The position numbers were made by a program, and so were the translations under genes. A model generated the notes under the pieces. The model was given only the letters and a program-made list of their open reading frames with translations, did not search any database and had not been told where the DNA came from. Below, piece by piece: positions 49,536-56,899 of a stretch of 64,000 nucleotides of DNA; position 1 is the first letter of the stretch, and every line of letters starts with the position of its first letter. This stretch comes from a virus. The stretch spans positions 1-64,000 of the IMG/VR virus record IMGVR_UViG_3300009320_000008. The stretch is one strand, 5' to 3'.

Positions 49536-50447
49536 CTAAGCCGCTTTCAGATAGTGTTCATGGTTGTGAAAGATACGGGCCACCTTCTGGGCCTTTTCAA
49601 CCCGCACCATGTCCGATTCGATCTCATGGGACAGAAACTGGGTAGCGACATTGTGGAAGGCCATTTTGTTGACCTTGTCTGCGGCCATCCACTGATTCAG
49701 TGTTTCCTGCGTTGATTTCTCCGGCAGGGCAAGAATCTCGTCGGTGTGGCGATTCCCAAATGGCAGGGCGTCCACGAGCTTCTCCGTTTGAAGTGCTGTG
49801 AACTCCGTCTCCGCCCATGCTCCCCATATGGCGACCTGTTCATCGAATCTGTCCAGTGTGGGAATCACATGTTCGTTGATCTCGTCCACATCCAGCGTCT
49901 GTCGATGTTTTTTGTTCATCTGGGATTCGATCTGGTAGGCCACCATGCCGTTGGTGCACACCAGGCGAATGGCTCCGATGAACGTAGCGTATTCCCAACA
50001 CATGTCCAGACTTGACTTGAAGCCACACCGGGGTGAAATATCCTGGCCGACCTTGGGTCCATTCTCTCTGACAGGCTTTACCATTTCAGGGAAATCCACG
50101 TTGCACAGAAAACGGCCACCGTCTTTGGGAAAGGCAAAGTCAAACAGCGGTTTGCCAAAGGCTCCTTCGTAACGATCAATGACTTCCTCGAACTTCTTCG
50201 TGAGGACTTCATACCGGATGAACTTGTATTCATCCGAACGGACGCCGACAACTCGGGGAGTGTCTTCCATCGTTTCGGGGTCCTTCTCCCAGATCACATT
50301 TGCCACCCTACCGGGAATGGCGGGCATGTCATGCCATCCTGCCAGTTGCAGCTTCTCCGCGCTGACTTCCGGCCATGCGACATCGGGATAACGTTCGCGG
50401 ATCTCTGCCACCATGTCTTTCTCCTCTTCCTTGGATACATTACACAT
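49536..50447 (-). CDS. DUF932 family phage protein
   Basis: 303 residues. YEVLTKKFEEVI, GGRFLCNVDFPE, and DISPRCGFKSSLDMCWEYATFIGAIRLVCTNGMV match the DUF932 (LGT_TIGR03299-like) family found in phages and plasmids, whose function is unknown. A Gln/Lys-rich helical C-terminus follows. Leader hairpin at 50491-50540. Highly GC-rich compared with the replication block. Confidence 0.75.
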   Translation of the reverse strand: MCNVSKEEEKDMVAEIRERYPDVAWPEVSAEKLQLAGWHDMPAIPGRVANVIWEKDPETMEDTPRVVGVRSDEYKFIRYEVLTKKFEEVIDRYEGAFGKPLFDFAFPKDGGRFLCNVDFPEMVKPVRENGPKVGQDISPRCGFKSSLDMCWEYATFIGAIRLVCTNGMVAYQIESQMNKKHRQTLDVDEINEHVIPTLDRFDEQVAIWGAWAETEFTALQTEKLVDALPFGNRHTDEILALPEKSTQETLNQWMAADKVNKMAFHNVATQFLSHEIESDMVRVEKAQKVARIFHNHEHYLKAA

Positions 50448-50559
50448 GTCTTACCTCCTATTTGTGGGGTTGTCGAGCAAACTGCTCCTTGGTGGTACAA
50501 GCCCATGTCCGGGGCAGCTAACCCTTAGACTTGTACCACCTCAGCGCACAGTGCGCGTC

Positions 50560-50736
50560 CTACTTATCATCGCCTACAATTCTACGGAAGTAACGCATTA
50601 CTCTCCAGTACAAGATGCGATCCGAACGTCCGGATACATACTTGTAATTGTTCTTGAGGTAATGGTAGTCTTCGGGTTTGATCTCATAGATTTTGGGATT
50701 GTCTGCCCGATTCAAATTGAGTTTGTAGACCTTCAA
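50560..50736 (-). CDS. Small basic protein, TTG start
   Basis: 58 residues. TTG at 50734-50736 lies behind GGGGGAAGTC and overlaps the stop of the preceding gene (TTGA), indicating coupling. Basic and Tyr-rich (PEDYHYLKNNYKYVSGRSDR, YWRVMRYFRRIV). Function unknown. Confidence 0.55.
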   Translation of the reverse strand: MKVYKLNLNRADNPKIYEIKPEDYHYLKNNYKYVSGRSDRILYWRVMRYFRRIVGDDK

Positions 50737-50882
50737 GACTTCCCCCAGAAGTCTTCCTCGCCCTCAGGTGGGCCAGGAGCGAATTCTGGATACATTTCAG
50801 GGGCTTCCTCTGTACAGACCATAACATATTGTCTGTCAAAGTAGTCCACACCAATGTGAATGGTACTGATTTCCTCATTCAT
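50733..50882 (-). CDS. Small acidic protein
   Basis: 49 residues from ATG 50880-50882, behind AAAGGAGAAGTC. IHIGVDYFDRQYVMVCTEE then a Pro/Glu-rich end. Function unknown. Confidence 0.6.
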   Translation of the reverse strand: MNEEISTIHIGVDYFDRQYVMVCTEEAPEMYPEFAPGPPEGEEDFWGKS

Positions 50883-50892
50883 GACTTCTCCT

Positions 50893-51087
50893 TTACCTTG
50901 TCACAGTGCCATCCGGGGCAACATAATGTCCTTTGGTGATTACCTCGTTGTATGATCTCCGCAATTGAATGTTTTCCCATGTTGCGTGAAGCAACAGGTT
51001 TTCTAACCGTTCAAGATACGACCTCTTGACAATGACGGTTTGTTCTTCCGCAGGATACGGAATCACCTTCGCGGCTTTATTCATCAT
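50893..51087 (-). CDS. Small hypothetical protein
   Basis: 64 residues, leader AAAAGGAGGTAAGATATG with hairpin 51123-51154. VKRSYLERLENLLLHATWENIQLRR forms a long helix. No family recognised. Confidence 0.6.
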   Translation of the reverse strand: MMNKAAKVIPYPAEEQTVIVKRSYLERLENLLLHATWENIQLRRSYNEVITKGHYVAPDGTVTR

Positions 51088-51172
51088 ATCTTACCTCCTT
51101 TTGGTTTGGGGTTTGTACTGTGAGGGACATAAACCCTCCTTCGCTTATGTCCCTACCAGTGAAAACTCCAGT

Positions 51173-51946
51173 TTACGCGGCTTTCTTCTCCTCTTCCGGG
51201 GCCGCTTTTTCGACTTCCATCACGGTGAACTTACCGGCTTTCTTGCCGATCAGCCCTACCGCTTTGTAATGATCGCCGGTGACTTGCACTTCCAGGCCGA
51301 CAACGTTCACCCGATGTTTAATGAACGCCTTGCAGGAGCCCTTCGTGCGGAACTCCTTGTGATCTTTCCAATCCGGCTCACTGTCCCGCAGGGCTTTTAT
51401 GAAGTCGACCATTTCCTGCAGGGTGTGTCCCTGAATGAGCAGACGGTCCATGGTGGCAGTGAAAGGCACGACCACGTGGCTGTTCTCCGTCAGCCATGCA
51501 ACCCGCTGATCAAACGTATTGAACTTGGGCGGATTGACGTGTCCCTTGAATCGAACGAAGCGATTTCCACGGGCTACCGTTGCCGTAGAGGGATCCAGGG
51601 GCTTGTCCTTCTTCGCCGCTCCGGCCGCTTTGATGGCATCGGAGCAGGCTCCGTAGGTGTCGACCTGTGTCTTGAAACACTTTTCACACAGCTTGGAGTC
51701 CTGATCCTTGCCGAATGCTTTGGTCAGGCACAGTTTGCCGTGATCAACCTTCGGCTCGTCCTTCGTGCTGTCCCCGTTCCCCGCATCGTCCTCAGTCTCC
51801 TCGGACGTGATGGGGGCCGGTTGGGCCTTGAGGGCTTCCAGCTTGTCTTTCAATCCTGGCACTTTCCAGCCTTTGGGATCGAAGTTCGGATCGAGTTCCG
51901 CAATCGCCTTTACCAGTTCCTTTCTCTCTTTACTTTGCTTACCCAT
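51173..51946 (-). CDS. Unknown protein, paralogue of 55420-55836
   Basis: 257 residues, leader AAAGGAGGTAAGACA. N-terminal SAP-like helix pair (ELVKAIAELDPNFDPKGWKVPGLKDKLEAL), an acidic linker, a Cys region (CEKCFKTQ), then FKTFDQ-type NTFDQRVAWLTENSHVVVPFTATMDRLL and KGSCKAFIKHRVNV. The last 100 residues clearly resemble the protein at 55420-55836 and, weakly, the end of 29036-29629. It is GC-rich and seems highly expressed. Probably nucleic-acid binding; function unknown. Confidence 0.7.
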   Translation of the reverse strand: MGKQSKERKELVKAIAELDPNFDPKGWKVPGLKDKLEALKAQPAPITSEETEDDAGNGDSTKDEPKVDHGKLCLTKAFGKDQDSKLCEKCFKTQVDTYGACSDAIKAAGAAKKDKPLDPSTATVARGNRFVRFKGHVNPPKFNTFDQRVAWLTENSHVVVPFTATMDRLLIQGHTLQEMVDFIKALRDSEPDWKDHKEFRTKGSCKAFIKHRVNVVGLEVQVTGDHYKAVGLIGKKAGKFTVMEVEKAAPEEEKKAA

Positions 51947-52043
51947 TGTCTTACCTCCTTTAGTAATGTGGGTTGTTGGTTAATGGGCGAAATGCCCCGT
52001 GAAGGATCAAGATTTCTCTCAATCCCCCAAGGGGAACAACGCA

Positions 52044-52268
52044 TTACCTCTTCCAGCCTCCTCTTTTGCTGATTTCTTTCTCCATTCTCATATGAAAGGC
52101 GCATAGACCAGACTTGTGGTCTGTCCTTTCTACTCTTGCCATGTAGCCTGTGGTCATATGTATTCCTTTAGTGAATACCCTCACCACATCTGCGCTGTCA
52201 TTTGTCTCGGAAGCACATTTTTGATTGCACTGATATCCCAAGCTGTTAAGGTGCTTGCATCTTGCCAT
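52044..52268 (-). CDS. Small Cys-rich protein
   Basis: 74 residues from ATG 52266-52268, behind AGGAGG six bases upstream. RCKHLNSLGYQCNQKC at the start and LCAFHMRME near the end give Cys/His pairs typical of a zinc-binding module. Function unknown. Confidence 0.6.
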   Translation of the reverse strand: MARCKHLNSLGYQCNQKCASETNDSADVVRVFTKGIHMTTGYMARVERTDHKSGLCAFHMRMEKEISKRGGWKR

Positions 52269-52278
52269 GTTCATCCTC

Positions 52279-52455
52279 CTATGGGATCAGGTAGTCAAGT
52301 GCATTTACGGCAATCCCGCTTGCAACTACAACCGCGAGGCAGGGCCACCACATAGGCACAGGGCAAAGGAGAATGACAGCCGCCATTCCCGATCCAAACA
52401 TCATGTAAATAAACATCCTTGCCATCACAATTTTAATGTAATCCAAATCCAGCAT
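52279..52455 (-). CDS. Small membrane protein
   Basis: 58 residues, leader AAGGAGGTAAGAAATG. Two hydrophobic stretches (MFIYMMFGSGMAAVILLCP, PCLAVVVASGIAVNAL) separated by MWW, so probably a two-helix membrane hairpin. A holin-like role is possible but nothing specific shows it. Confidence 0.6.
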   Translation of the reverse strand: MLDLDYIKIVMARMFIYMMFGSGMAAVILLCPVPMWWPCLAVVVASGIAVNALDYLIP

Positions 52456-52479
52456 TTCTTACCTCCTTGTTATGGGGTG

Positions 52480-52740
52480 TTAGTAAATGTCTCTCCTGCT
52501 TTCTCGCAGGGCAAGTATCAGCCGCCAGGTGTCGATCCGTGCCATTTCAAGCCATGCTTCAGGTGCGTCGTCGTAATCGACATCCATGAAGCACACCTGC
52601 ATCAAGGCGTATGCTGTGGGCATTGGGGTATCAATACCTGTTGCATCAAAGACCTCAAAGCCAACGTGGTCGGGACTGCCATAAATGATCATCCCCGGCA
52701 CTCGCATGCCCAATGAGGTGGGCGTACCTATTTTAATCAT
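52480..52740 (-). CDS. Hypothetical early protein
   Basis: 86 residues with the block's standard leader. GMIIYGSPDHVGFEVFDATG then an acidic helical end ending in RRDIY. Hairpin 52774-52801 precedes it. No family recognised. Confidence 0.6.
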   Translation of the reverse strand: MIKIGTPTSLGMRVPGMIIYGSPDHVGFEVFDATGIDTPMPTAYALMQVCFMDVDYDDAPEAWLEMARIDTWRLILALRESRRDIY

Positions 52741-52813
52741 GTCTTACCTCCTTTGTTAGAGTAAATCCTCGTCATGGCGTATCCAAATAGGCATACGCCA
52801 TCAAAAGGAGCTA

Positions 52814-53188
52814 CTATTTATCCCCGAAAACTTCGTTCTTGAACATGGTGAAATCTGCCAGAAACACGGTTAACAAACTCTGGCGGGCATTGAACAAGAA
52901 TCCACAAATCACGCCCATCTCCTTGATGAACTCGGGATTATGTCTATCATCATGATCAGGATCATAGTAAAAGGACTGAACTTCGTCATTGACGAGGAAC
53001 AGCACGTTGATAGGATCCCAAGTCTCGGCATAAGCCATAAGGATTTCAATGTCCGTCTCCTGAAATACTACACGCTTAACAAAAGTGGGATCAACAGCTT
53101 TGGGCATCGGGTCATTCAAATTGATGTGACCAAATTGCGCTTTAATTTCATCCCACAATACATCATCGATTCCTAATGCGTTGTACAT
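52814..53188 (-). CDS. Hypothetical early protein
   Basis: 124 residues, leader AAAGGAGGTAAGACATG. Acidic alpha-beta (VLWDEIKAQFGHINLN, FYYDPDHDDRHN). First gene of the early block in the direction of transcription; hairpin 53214-53264 lies in its leader. No family recognised. Confidence 0.6.
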   Translation of the reverse strand: MYNALGIDDVLWDEIKAQFGHINLNDPMPKAVDPTFVKRVVFQETDIEILMAYAETWDPINVLFLVNDEVQSFYYDPDHDDRHNPEFIKEMGVICGFLFNARQSLLTVFLADFTMFKNEVFGDK

Positions 53189-53779
53189 GTCTTACCTCCT
53201 TTGTTTGGGGTTAGTCTTGCTTCTGGTCGCACAACATATCAGGTTATACAGCCAGAAGCAAGACCAACATACTGTCTGGTCTCGCAAAATCCCACACCAC
53301 GTGGCTACTGTTATTAGGCATAACAGGTCATAGCCACATGATGTAAGACGGAGGTAAGTAAGAAATGAGTATCCTCGTCCTCGTGTTCTCGACTTGAAAA
53401 GCAGGTCTTGGCAGGGAGTCACACCCTGCTCGCTACGCCATCATGGTCGCACTTTATGGATTCGACTCGGCATTTCGAGTAAGAAGACGGATTATCGGGG
53501 CATCCTAATTTCTCTGCCAGAATGAGGGATTCTAACAGATTTGGCATACCCTTTCATAACTACTCATCCGATATCAACTCAGGTTTTCTCAGATCAAAAT
53601 TTCTCGGATTTTCGGCCAATCCACGCCAGACAGACTTTCACTGCCCGGTTGCGTGACATGCGGGGATTGGGGCAACCTGTCTTTCTGCACTCAGGGCGGG
53701 TGCTACAGGCCGCTGTTTTTCGGATTTTCTGCCATCTTGCACAGGCGTATCCTTGAACGCCTCAGATTGGGCTTACTTC
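53189..53779. other. Gap with hairpins and a remnant Cys-rich frame
   Basis: No convincing gene. A strong hairpin GTGGCTACTGTTAT (53301-53314) pairs with ATAACAG (53320-53326) and TAGCCAC (53331-53337), with a four-base bulge. It is followed on the plus strand by GGAGGTAAGTAAGAAATGAG (53351-53370) and a ten-codon frame. On the minus strand, frame without start codon encodes CSTRPECRKTGCPNPRMSR and related Cys-rich residues, possibly a decayed zinc protein. Confidence 0.6.
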
Positions 53780-54112
53780 CTAATGGGCTCCGTGGGCGGG
53801 CATACCTTCGCCACTAAGCATGATTCGTACCTCGCTATCGCTCTCCGCACATTTCACGAGGGCTTCCTCATTGAGACTATCTGACCTGCAAGAGTCAGCG
53901 CACTGTATCCCGCATCGACGCGGCTTATTGGGGCAGTAGAAGGATTGCAGCAGATGCCCCTCATCCTCGGCCTTATTAATACTACAGGCCACCTCACCAG
54001 GCTTTTCAGCCAGTGCAAAACCTGCTCTGTCGCATCCGCCACACAGGCCGAATGAAACAGCAAAGCCCCTACGCGAATCCTTGGGGCTGTCAGTTTGAGG
54101 TTTTGCTATCAT
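53780..54112 (-). CDS. Cys-rich protein behind the early promoter
   Basis: 110 residues, ATG behind AAGGAGTAAGAAAGAC, 23 bases after a strong sigma70 promoter. Eight Cys (LCGGCDRAG, YCPNKPRRCGIQCADSCRSD) suggest metal binding. It would be the first early gene. No family recognised; another frame is also open for part of the region, but without a ribosome site. Confidence 0.55.
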   Translation of the reverse strand: MIAKPQTDSPKDSRRGFAVSFGLCGGCDRAGFALAEKPGEVACSINKAEDEGHLLQSFYCPNKPRRCGIQCADSCRSDSLNEEALVKCAESDSEVRIMLSGEGMPAHGAH

Positions 54113-54135
54113 GTCTTTCTTACTCCTTGAACTAC

Positions 54136-54165
54136 ATTATAACATTAAAAATAACATAAAGTCAA
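54136..54165 (-). promoter_or_regulatory. Sigma70-type promoter for the early minus-strand genes
   Basis: On the minus strand TTGACT (54165-54160), 18-base AT-rich spacer, TATAAT (54141-54136) with a TG-like GT before it. It points at the gene at 54112 and the early block beyond, and is the best promoter in the minus direction. Confidence 0.85.
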
Positions 54166-55117
54166 CATAAAAGTTATGTCATACCCATCTTTTCTATTCA
54201 CTTCTCGGTAATTTTTCTAAGTTTCTGAATTAACTGCACTTATTGGGATAAAACACAGTAAGAGGATTGATACAAACACGCTGAACTCCCTACTCCCACG
54301 CCTCTCCCAGATATTAAAAAACTATATCCCAAGGCATTATACAACGGATATAAGGGATATTAACATCCAGCATAATAACACAGGATATATAAGGGAGATG
54401 TCAATCCCTCCAAGATAACGCCCAATCTCGGATACTACATCCTGCTATCCATGCACCTGACCTGATCAAGGAACAACAGATTCCCATTATCAGGAGACAA
54501 TATCCCATACCCTAAGGTGCACTATAACCCCACTCCTTAATCAAGACCACTCTAATCAATCCTCAAAACATGTAGCATACGTCCTCAAATAATGAGGATG
54601 CATAATCCATAAGTCCAGGTAGCATACTACCTCACATGTCAGGTAGACAACAAATCAACTACATCCCTTACCAACATCCACTCTATCCGCAACCAATCCC
54701 CGACAATCAGGTAGTATAAATAACTATTAAGGTCTTTGGTCATAAGGATAGACATCCAATCCCAAGTCCTATCATACGGGGTTAACGACATCCCTACCGC
54801 AGTCCCTAACCGATCAACCTAATAAGATCCACGTCAATCCCCGAATACGACCAATCCCTCTCCCAACTCACTGTCCAGTAAGACCCAGATAACAGCTCCA
54901 CTCTATCCAAAGACCATCAACAATGCCTCCCTAACCATACCTGAAAGCAGATCGTATAGAGCCGGATTCAAGATAGCTAAGGATAACAAAGGCTGGGAGG
55001 TCACTCCCTATATGACAATAACCAAATACCTGCTCCTGACCCCGCTAAAAACCCGATAGTAAGACCTCATCCCTAAAATCACCTTGAATCGATCTGCTTC
55101 CTCAAAACTTTGAAGTA

Positions 55118-55260
55118 TGCCAAAATGGCACACCTGCATATTTTGATGATATCACTTTGTGGCACTTTAAAAGTTTTAATACTCTATTTTGGCACATACC
55201 CCAAAATGGCATAGGCCATTTTAGACTATTAAACTTTTTAACACCGCCAATTTGGCATAG
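55118..55260. repeat. TGCCA/TGGCA dyad cluster
   Basis: TGCCAAAATGGCA (55118-55130), GCCAATTTGGC (55246-55256), and AAAATGGC-ATAG-GCCATTTT (55203-55222) share the half-site TGGC(A). Extra half-sites occur at 55160 and 55190. The cluster lies downstream of the gene at 55420 and may be a binding array for a dimeric protein. Confidence 0.6.
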
Positions 55261-55267
55261 GCCAAAA

Positions 55268-55302
55268 CGGCATAGTAGTTTTAGGGCATACTCTGCTATG
55301 GC
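55268..55302. repeat. Partial inverted copy of the dispersed intergenic repeat
   Basis: Read on the minus strand, GCCATAGCAGAGTATGCCCT followed by AAAACTAC resembles CATAGTAAGGCATGCCCTAA of copy 2, but lacks the CGAACGTCTTAAA part. A weaker fourth copy. Confidence 0.4.
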
Positions 55303-55353
55303 TTTTTTATTTCACCCTGTTTTTAAAAGGCTACAGTTCGAATTCAGCCACAA

Positions 55354-55387
55354 AAAATGCCCTACAGCTTTCGCCATAGGGCATTTT
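55354..55387 (-). terminator. Intrinsic terminator after the gene at 55420
   Basis: AAAATGCCCTA (55354-55364) pairs with TAGGGCATTTT (55377-55387); in the minus direction the stem is followed by T6. The hairpin is 33 bases beyond the stop at 55420. Confidence 0.85.
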
Positions 55388-55419
55388 CAGTTTCAGCCTG
55401 TCAGATACAGGCCAGATTT

Positions 55420-55836
55420 TTACAGTTTGCCGATGAAACTGTAACGTTCGTTTTCAAGGCAATTTTCGTCGAGCACGTAAGCCCGTTTCAAAGTAACAGT
55501 ACGATGCCGAATAAAGGCTTTAATTTGCGATGGCCGTCTGAAATCTTTGAAGTGTTTTTTGCATGAGCCTGATTTGCCCATGCAAGCTGAAGCAACTGCC
55601 ATCAATTCTTCAGCCGTAAGCCCGTCTGAAGTGTTAATCAAGGCACGATCTAATGCCGCTGTAATGGGCCTGTTGACTTTCGCCCCGACGCCGTTCAGCC
55701 ATTCTGAGGCTTCTTCAAACGTCTTGAACGATGGCACGTTCTTGACTGCCGTAGCGTAACGACAGTAACGCCCTCTGCGATCATTGCCTTTCTGTCGAAT
55801 TACTTTCACTCTTTTTTTGTTAGCTGCTTTTGACAT
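55420..55836 (-). CDS. Unknown basic protein, paralogue of 51173-51946
   Basis: 138 residues from ATG 55834-55836, behind AAAGGCAGGGCAAC; the frame extends to 55929 but the longer start has no good ribosome site. N-terminus very basic (KKRVKVIRQKGNDRRGR). Then FKTFEEASEWLNGVGAKVNRPITAALDRALIN, and IKAFIRHRTVTLKRAY, parallel to the end of the 51173 protein. It is an isolated gene inside the control region between two dyad arrays, so a DNA-binding regulator is plausible but unproven. Confidence 0.7.
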   Translation of the reverse strand: MSKAANKKRVKVIRQKGNDRRGRYCRYATAVKNVPSFKTFEEASEWLNGVGAKVNRPITAALDRALINTSDGLTAEELMAVASACMGKSGSCKKHFKDFRRPSQIKAFIRHRTVTLKRAYVLDENCLENERYSFIGKL

Positions 55837-56100
55837 GTTGCCCTGCCTTTCGCCTCTTTTGAGGCTGCTATGTGTTTCTGCCCAGTACGGGCATTGCTTT
55901 CTTTTATAAGCAATTGTTGTGCCAAACATATAAAAGACTTATCATTTCAGCGTGTTATGAAAGGCAGTTTATGGCAATGTTATGTTAGAATTATGTTATA
56001 CTATTATAGTAAAATGCATAACGTATTGATATACTTATATATAAAAATTCAAGTAGCTACTATTTGTATACAATGTAGCTATACGAAAACGGGCATCCTG

Positions 56101-56501
56101 CTACAAACTATGTAGAAAAAACTACAAAAGATGTAGACCACATAGTTTGTAGCATAAACATCATAGTATGTAGGGCAGCATGATTTGTACGTAGTGTTAC
56201 GTTTCGATACAGCTACATATTATGAGGATGTTTTCGACATTTTGTGTAGTAGGGCTACAGAGTTTGGGAATTGATGACTTGTGCGTAGACATATGTTACA
56301 TTTCGATACACTGTTTCATATCGTAACACATCCTCATAATTTGTAGTATCTACATAGTTTGAGGTAACACAATTATATCATCTACATAGTTTGAGGTACA
56401 ATGTCTGATAACATGTATTATGTAAACTTTTGCACTATATGTGCAGGGATATGCACAAATGATGCATCAAATAATGAGGATAGCCCCTACATATTATGAG
56501 G
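56101..56501. promoter_or_regulatory. Array of 15-bp dyad operators (CTACA/CCTCA-N5-TGTAG/TGAGG)
   Basis: Perfect or near-perfect 15-bp dyads of half-site TG(T/A)(A/G)G start at 56101, 56122, 56138, 56159, 56213, 56235, 56332, 56350, 56382, 56465 and 56487, for example CTACAAACTATGTAG and CTACATAGTTTGAGG. Pairs 56101/56122, 56138/56159, 56213/56235 and 56465/56487 are 21-22 bp apart, two helical turns. Other dyads are mixed in: TGTTACGTTTCGATACA at 56195, with relatives at 56294 and 56312, and TGCACTATATGTGCA at 56431 with one at 56452. Confidence 0.75.
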
Positions 56502-56783
56502 TGGCCCCTCGATTTACTTTGAAGCCGCCCCTTTGTCGTCTGGCCGGGGGTACCCACCATAAAATTTTTTCCACACTTCTCCAGAAAGTGTTTTATCCCA
56601 CCACCCATATAAAAACGGTACTTTAACCCCCTCCCTGACTCATCAACGACATCCCCGCCTGTCAATAAGATTAAATGGACTACGGAGTGGGCAAATTAAA
56701 GAATACATAGTAATCCCCATTGTTTATCGTTTTAACCTATCCATCACTTAGTAGAACTCTTACGGGGCGAAAATTAAAAGTAC

Positions 56784-56812
56784 TTGACAGGGATGTGTGG
56801 TTTTTGTTATGA
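56784..56812 (+). promoter_or_regulatory. Sigma70-type late promoter
   Basis: TTGACA (56784-56789), spacer of 17, TTATGA (56807-56812). It lies 87 bases upstream of the terminase gene and points into the packaging and head genes. Confidence 0.75.
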
Positions 56813-56899
56813 ATTGTTATGTGGAAGTTATGTTGTTTTCCCGATTGTGGACTCATAATCTACTCGATGTACATCTTTTAAGGACAAGGAATTTTATCC

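Larger units (their letters stand above)
42670..53264 (-). other. Recurrent leader module: hairpin, CCCCA box, AAGGAGGTAAGAAATG
   Basis: Most genes in this block begin with the same minus-strand arrangement: a perfect hairpin, then AACCCCA(A)CA, then AAGGAGGTAAGAAATG. Hairpin arms (plus coordinates): 53214-53226/53252-53264; 52774-52782/52793-52801; 51123-51132/51145-51154; 50491-50501/50530-50540; 49469-49478/49489-49498; 48917-48926/48948-48957; 48701-48708/48720-48727; 48273-48279/48285-48291; 47443-47450/47466-47473; 43971-43977/43992-43998. Stem sequences are unrelated, so structure seems selected. They may stabilise or separate transcripts. Confidence 0.75.
54166..55353. other. Non-coding control region with strong strand asymmetry
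   Basis: About 1.2 kb without a credible gene. On the plus strand C outnumbers G roughly three to one between 54.3 and 55.05 kb (sampled lines: 22 C to 7 G, 24 C to 7 G) and stretches such as CCAATCCCTCTCCCAACTCA recur. Dyads include TATATCC/GGATATA (54323-54352), AGGTAG-CATA-CTACCT (54618-54633), CCTCAAAACATGTAG (54561) and CCTCAAATAATGAGG (54583). A frame of about 80 codons on the plus strand has no start codon. Confidence 0.6.
55837..56899. other. Control region between the isolated gene and the late operon
   Basis: No gene is evident in about 1 kb. Besides the dyad array it has a minus-strand TATAAT at 56003-56008 suited to the gene at 55836, a palindrome TTGTATACAA (56064-56073), and the late promoter at 56784. 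The remainder is AT-rich. Confidence 0.6.

Noticed and set aside
53192-53422. Minus-strand frame of 76 codons in the gap at 53.2 kb
   Set aside because: GTG start without ribosome site, runs through two strong hairpins.
54815-55060. Plus-strand frame of about 80 codons without a start in the strand-biased region
   Set aside because: No start codon or ribosome site; the open frame follows from few G and T bases on this strand.
56101-56501. Repeats suggestive of a CRISPR array
   Set aside because: Repeats are 15-bp dyads with varied spacing and arms, without unique spacers of fixed length.
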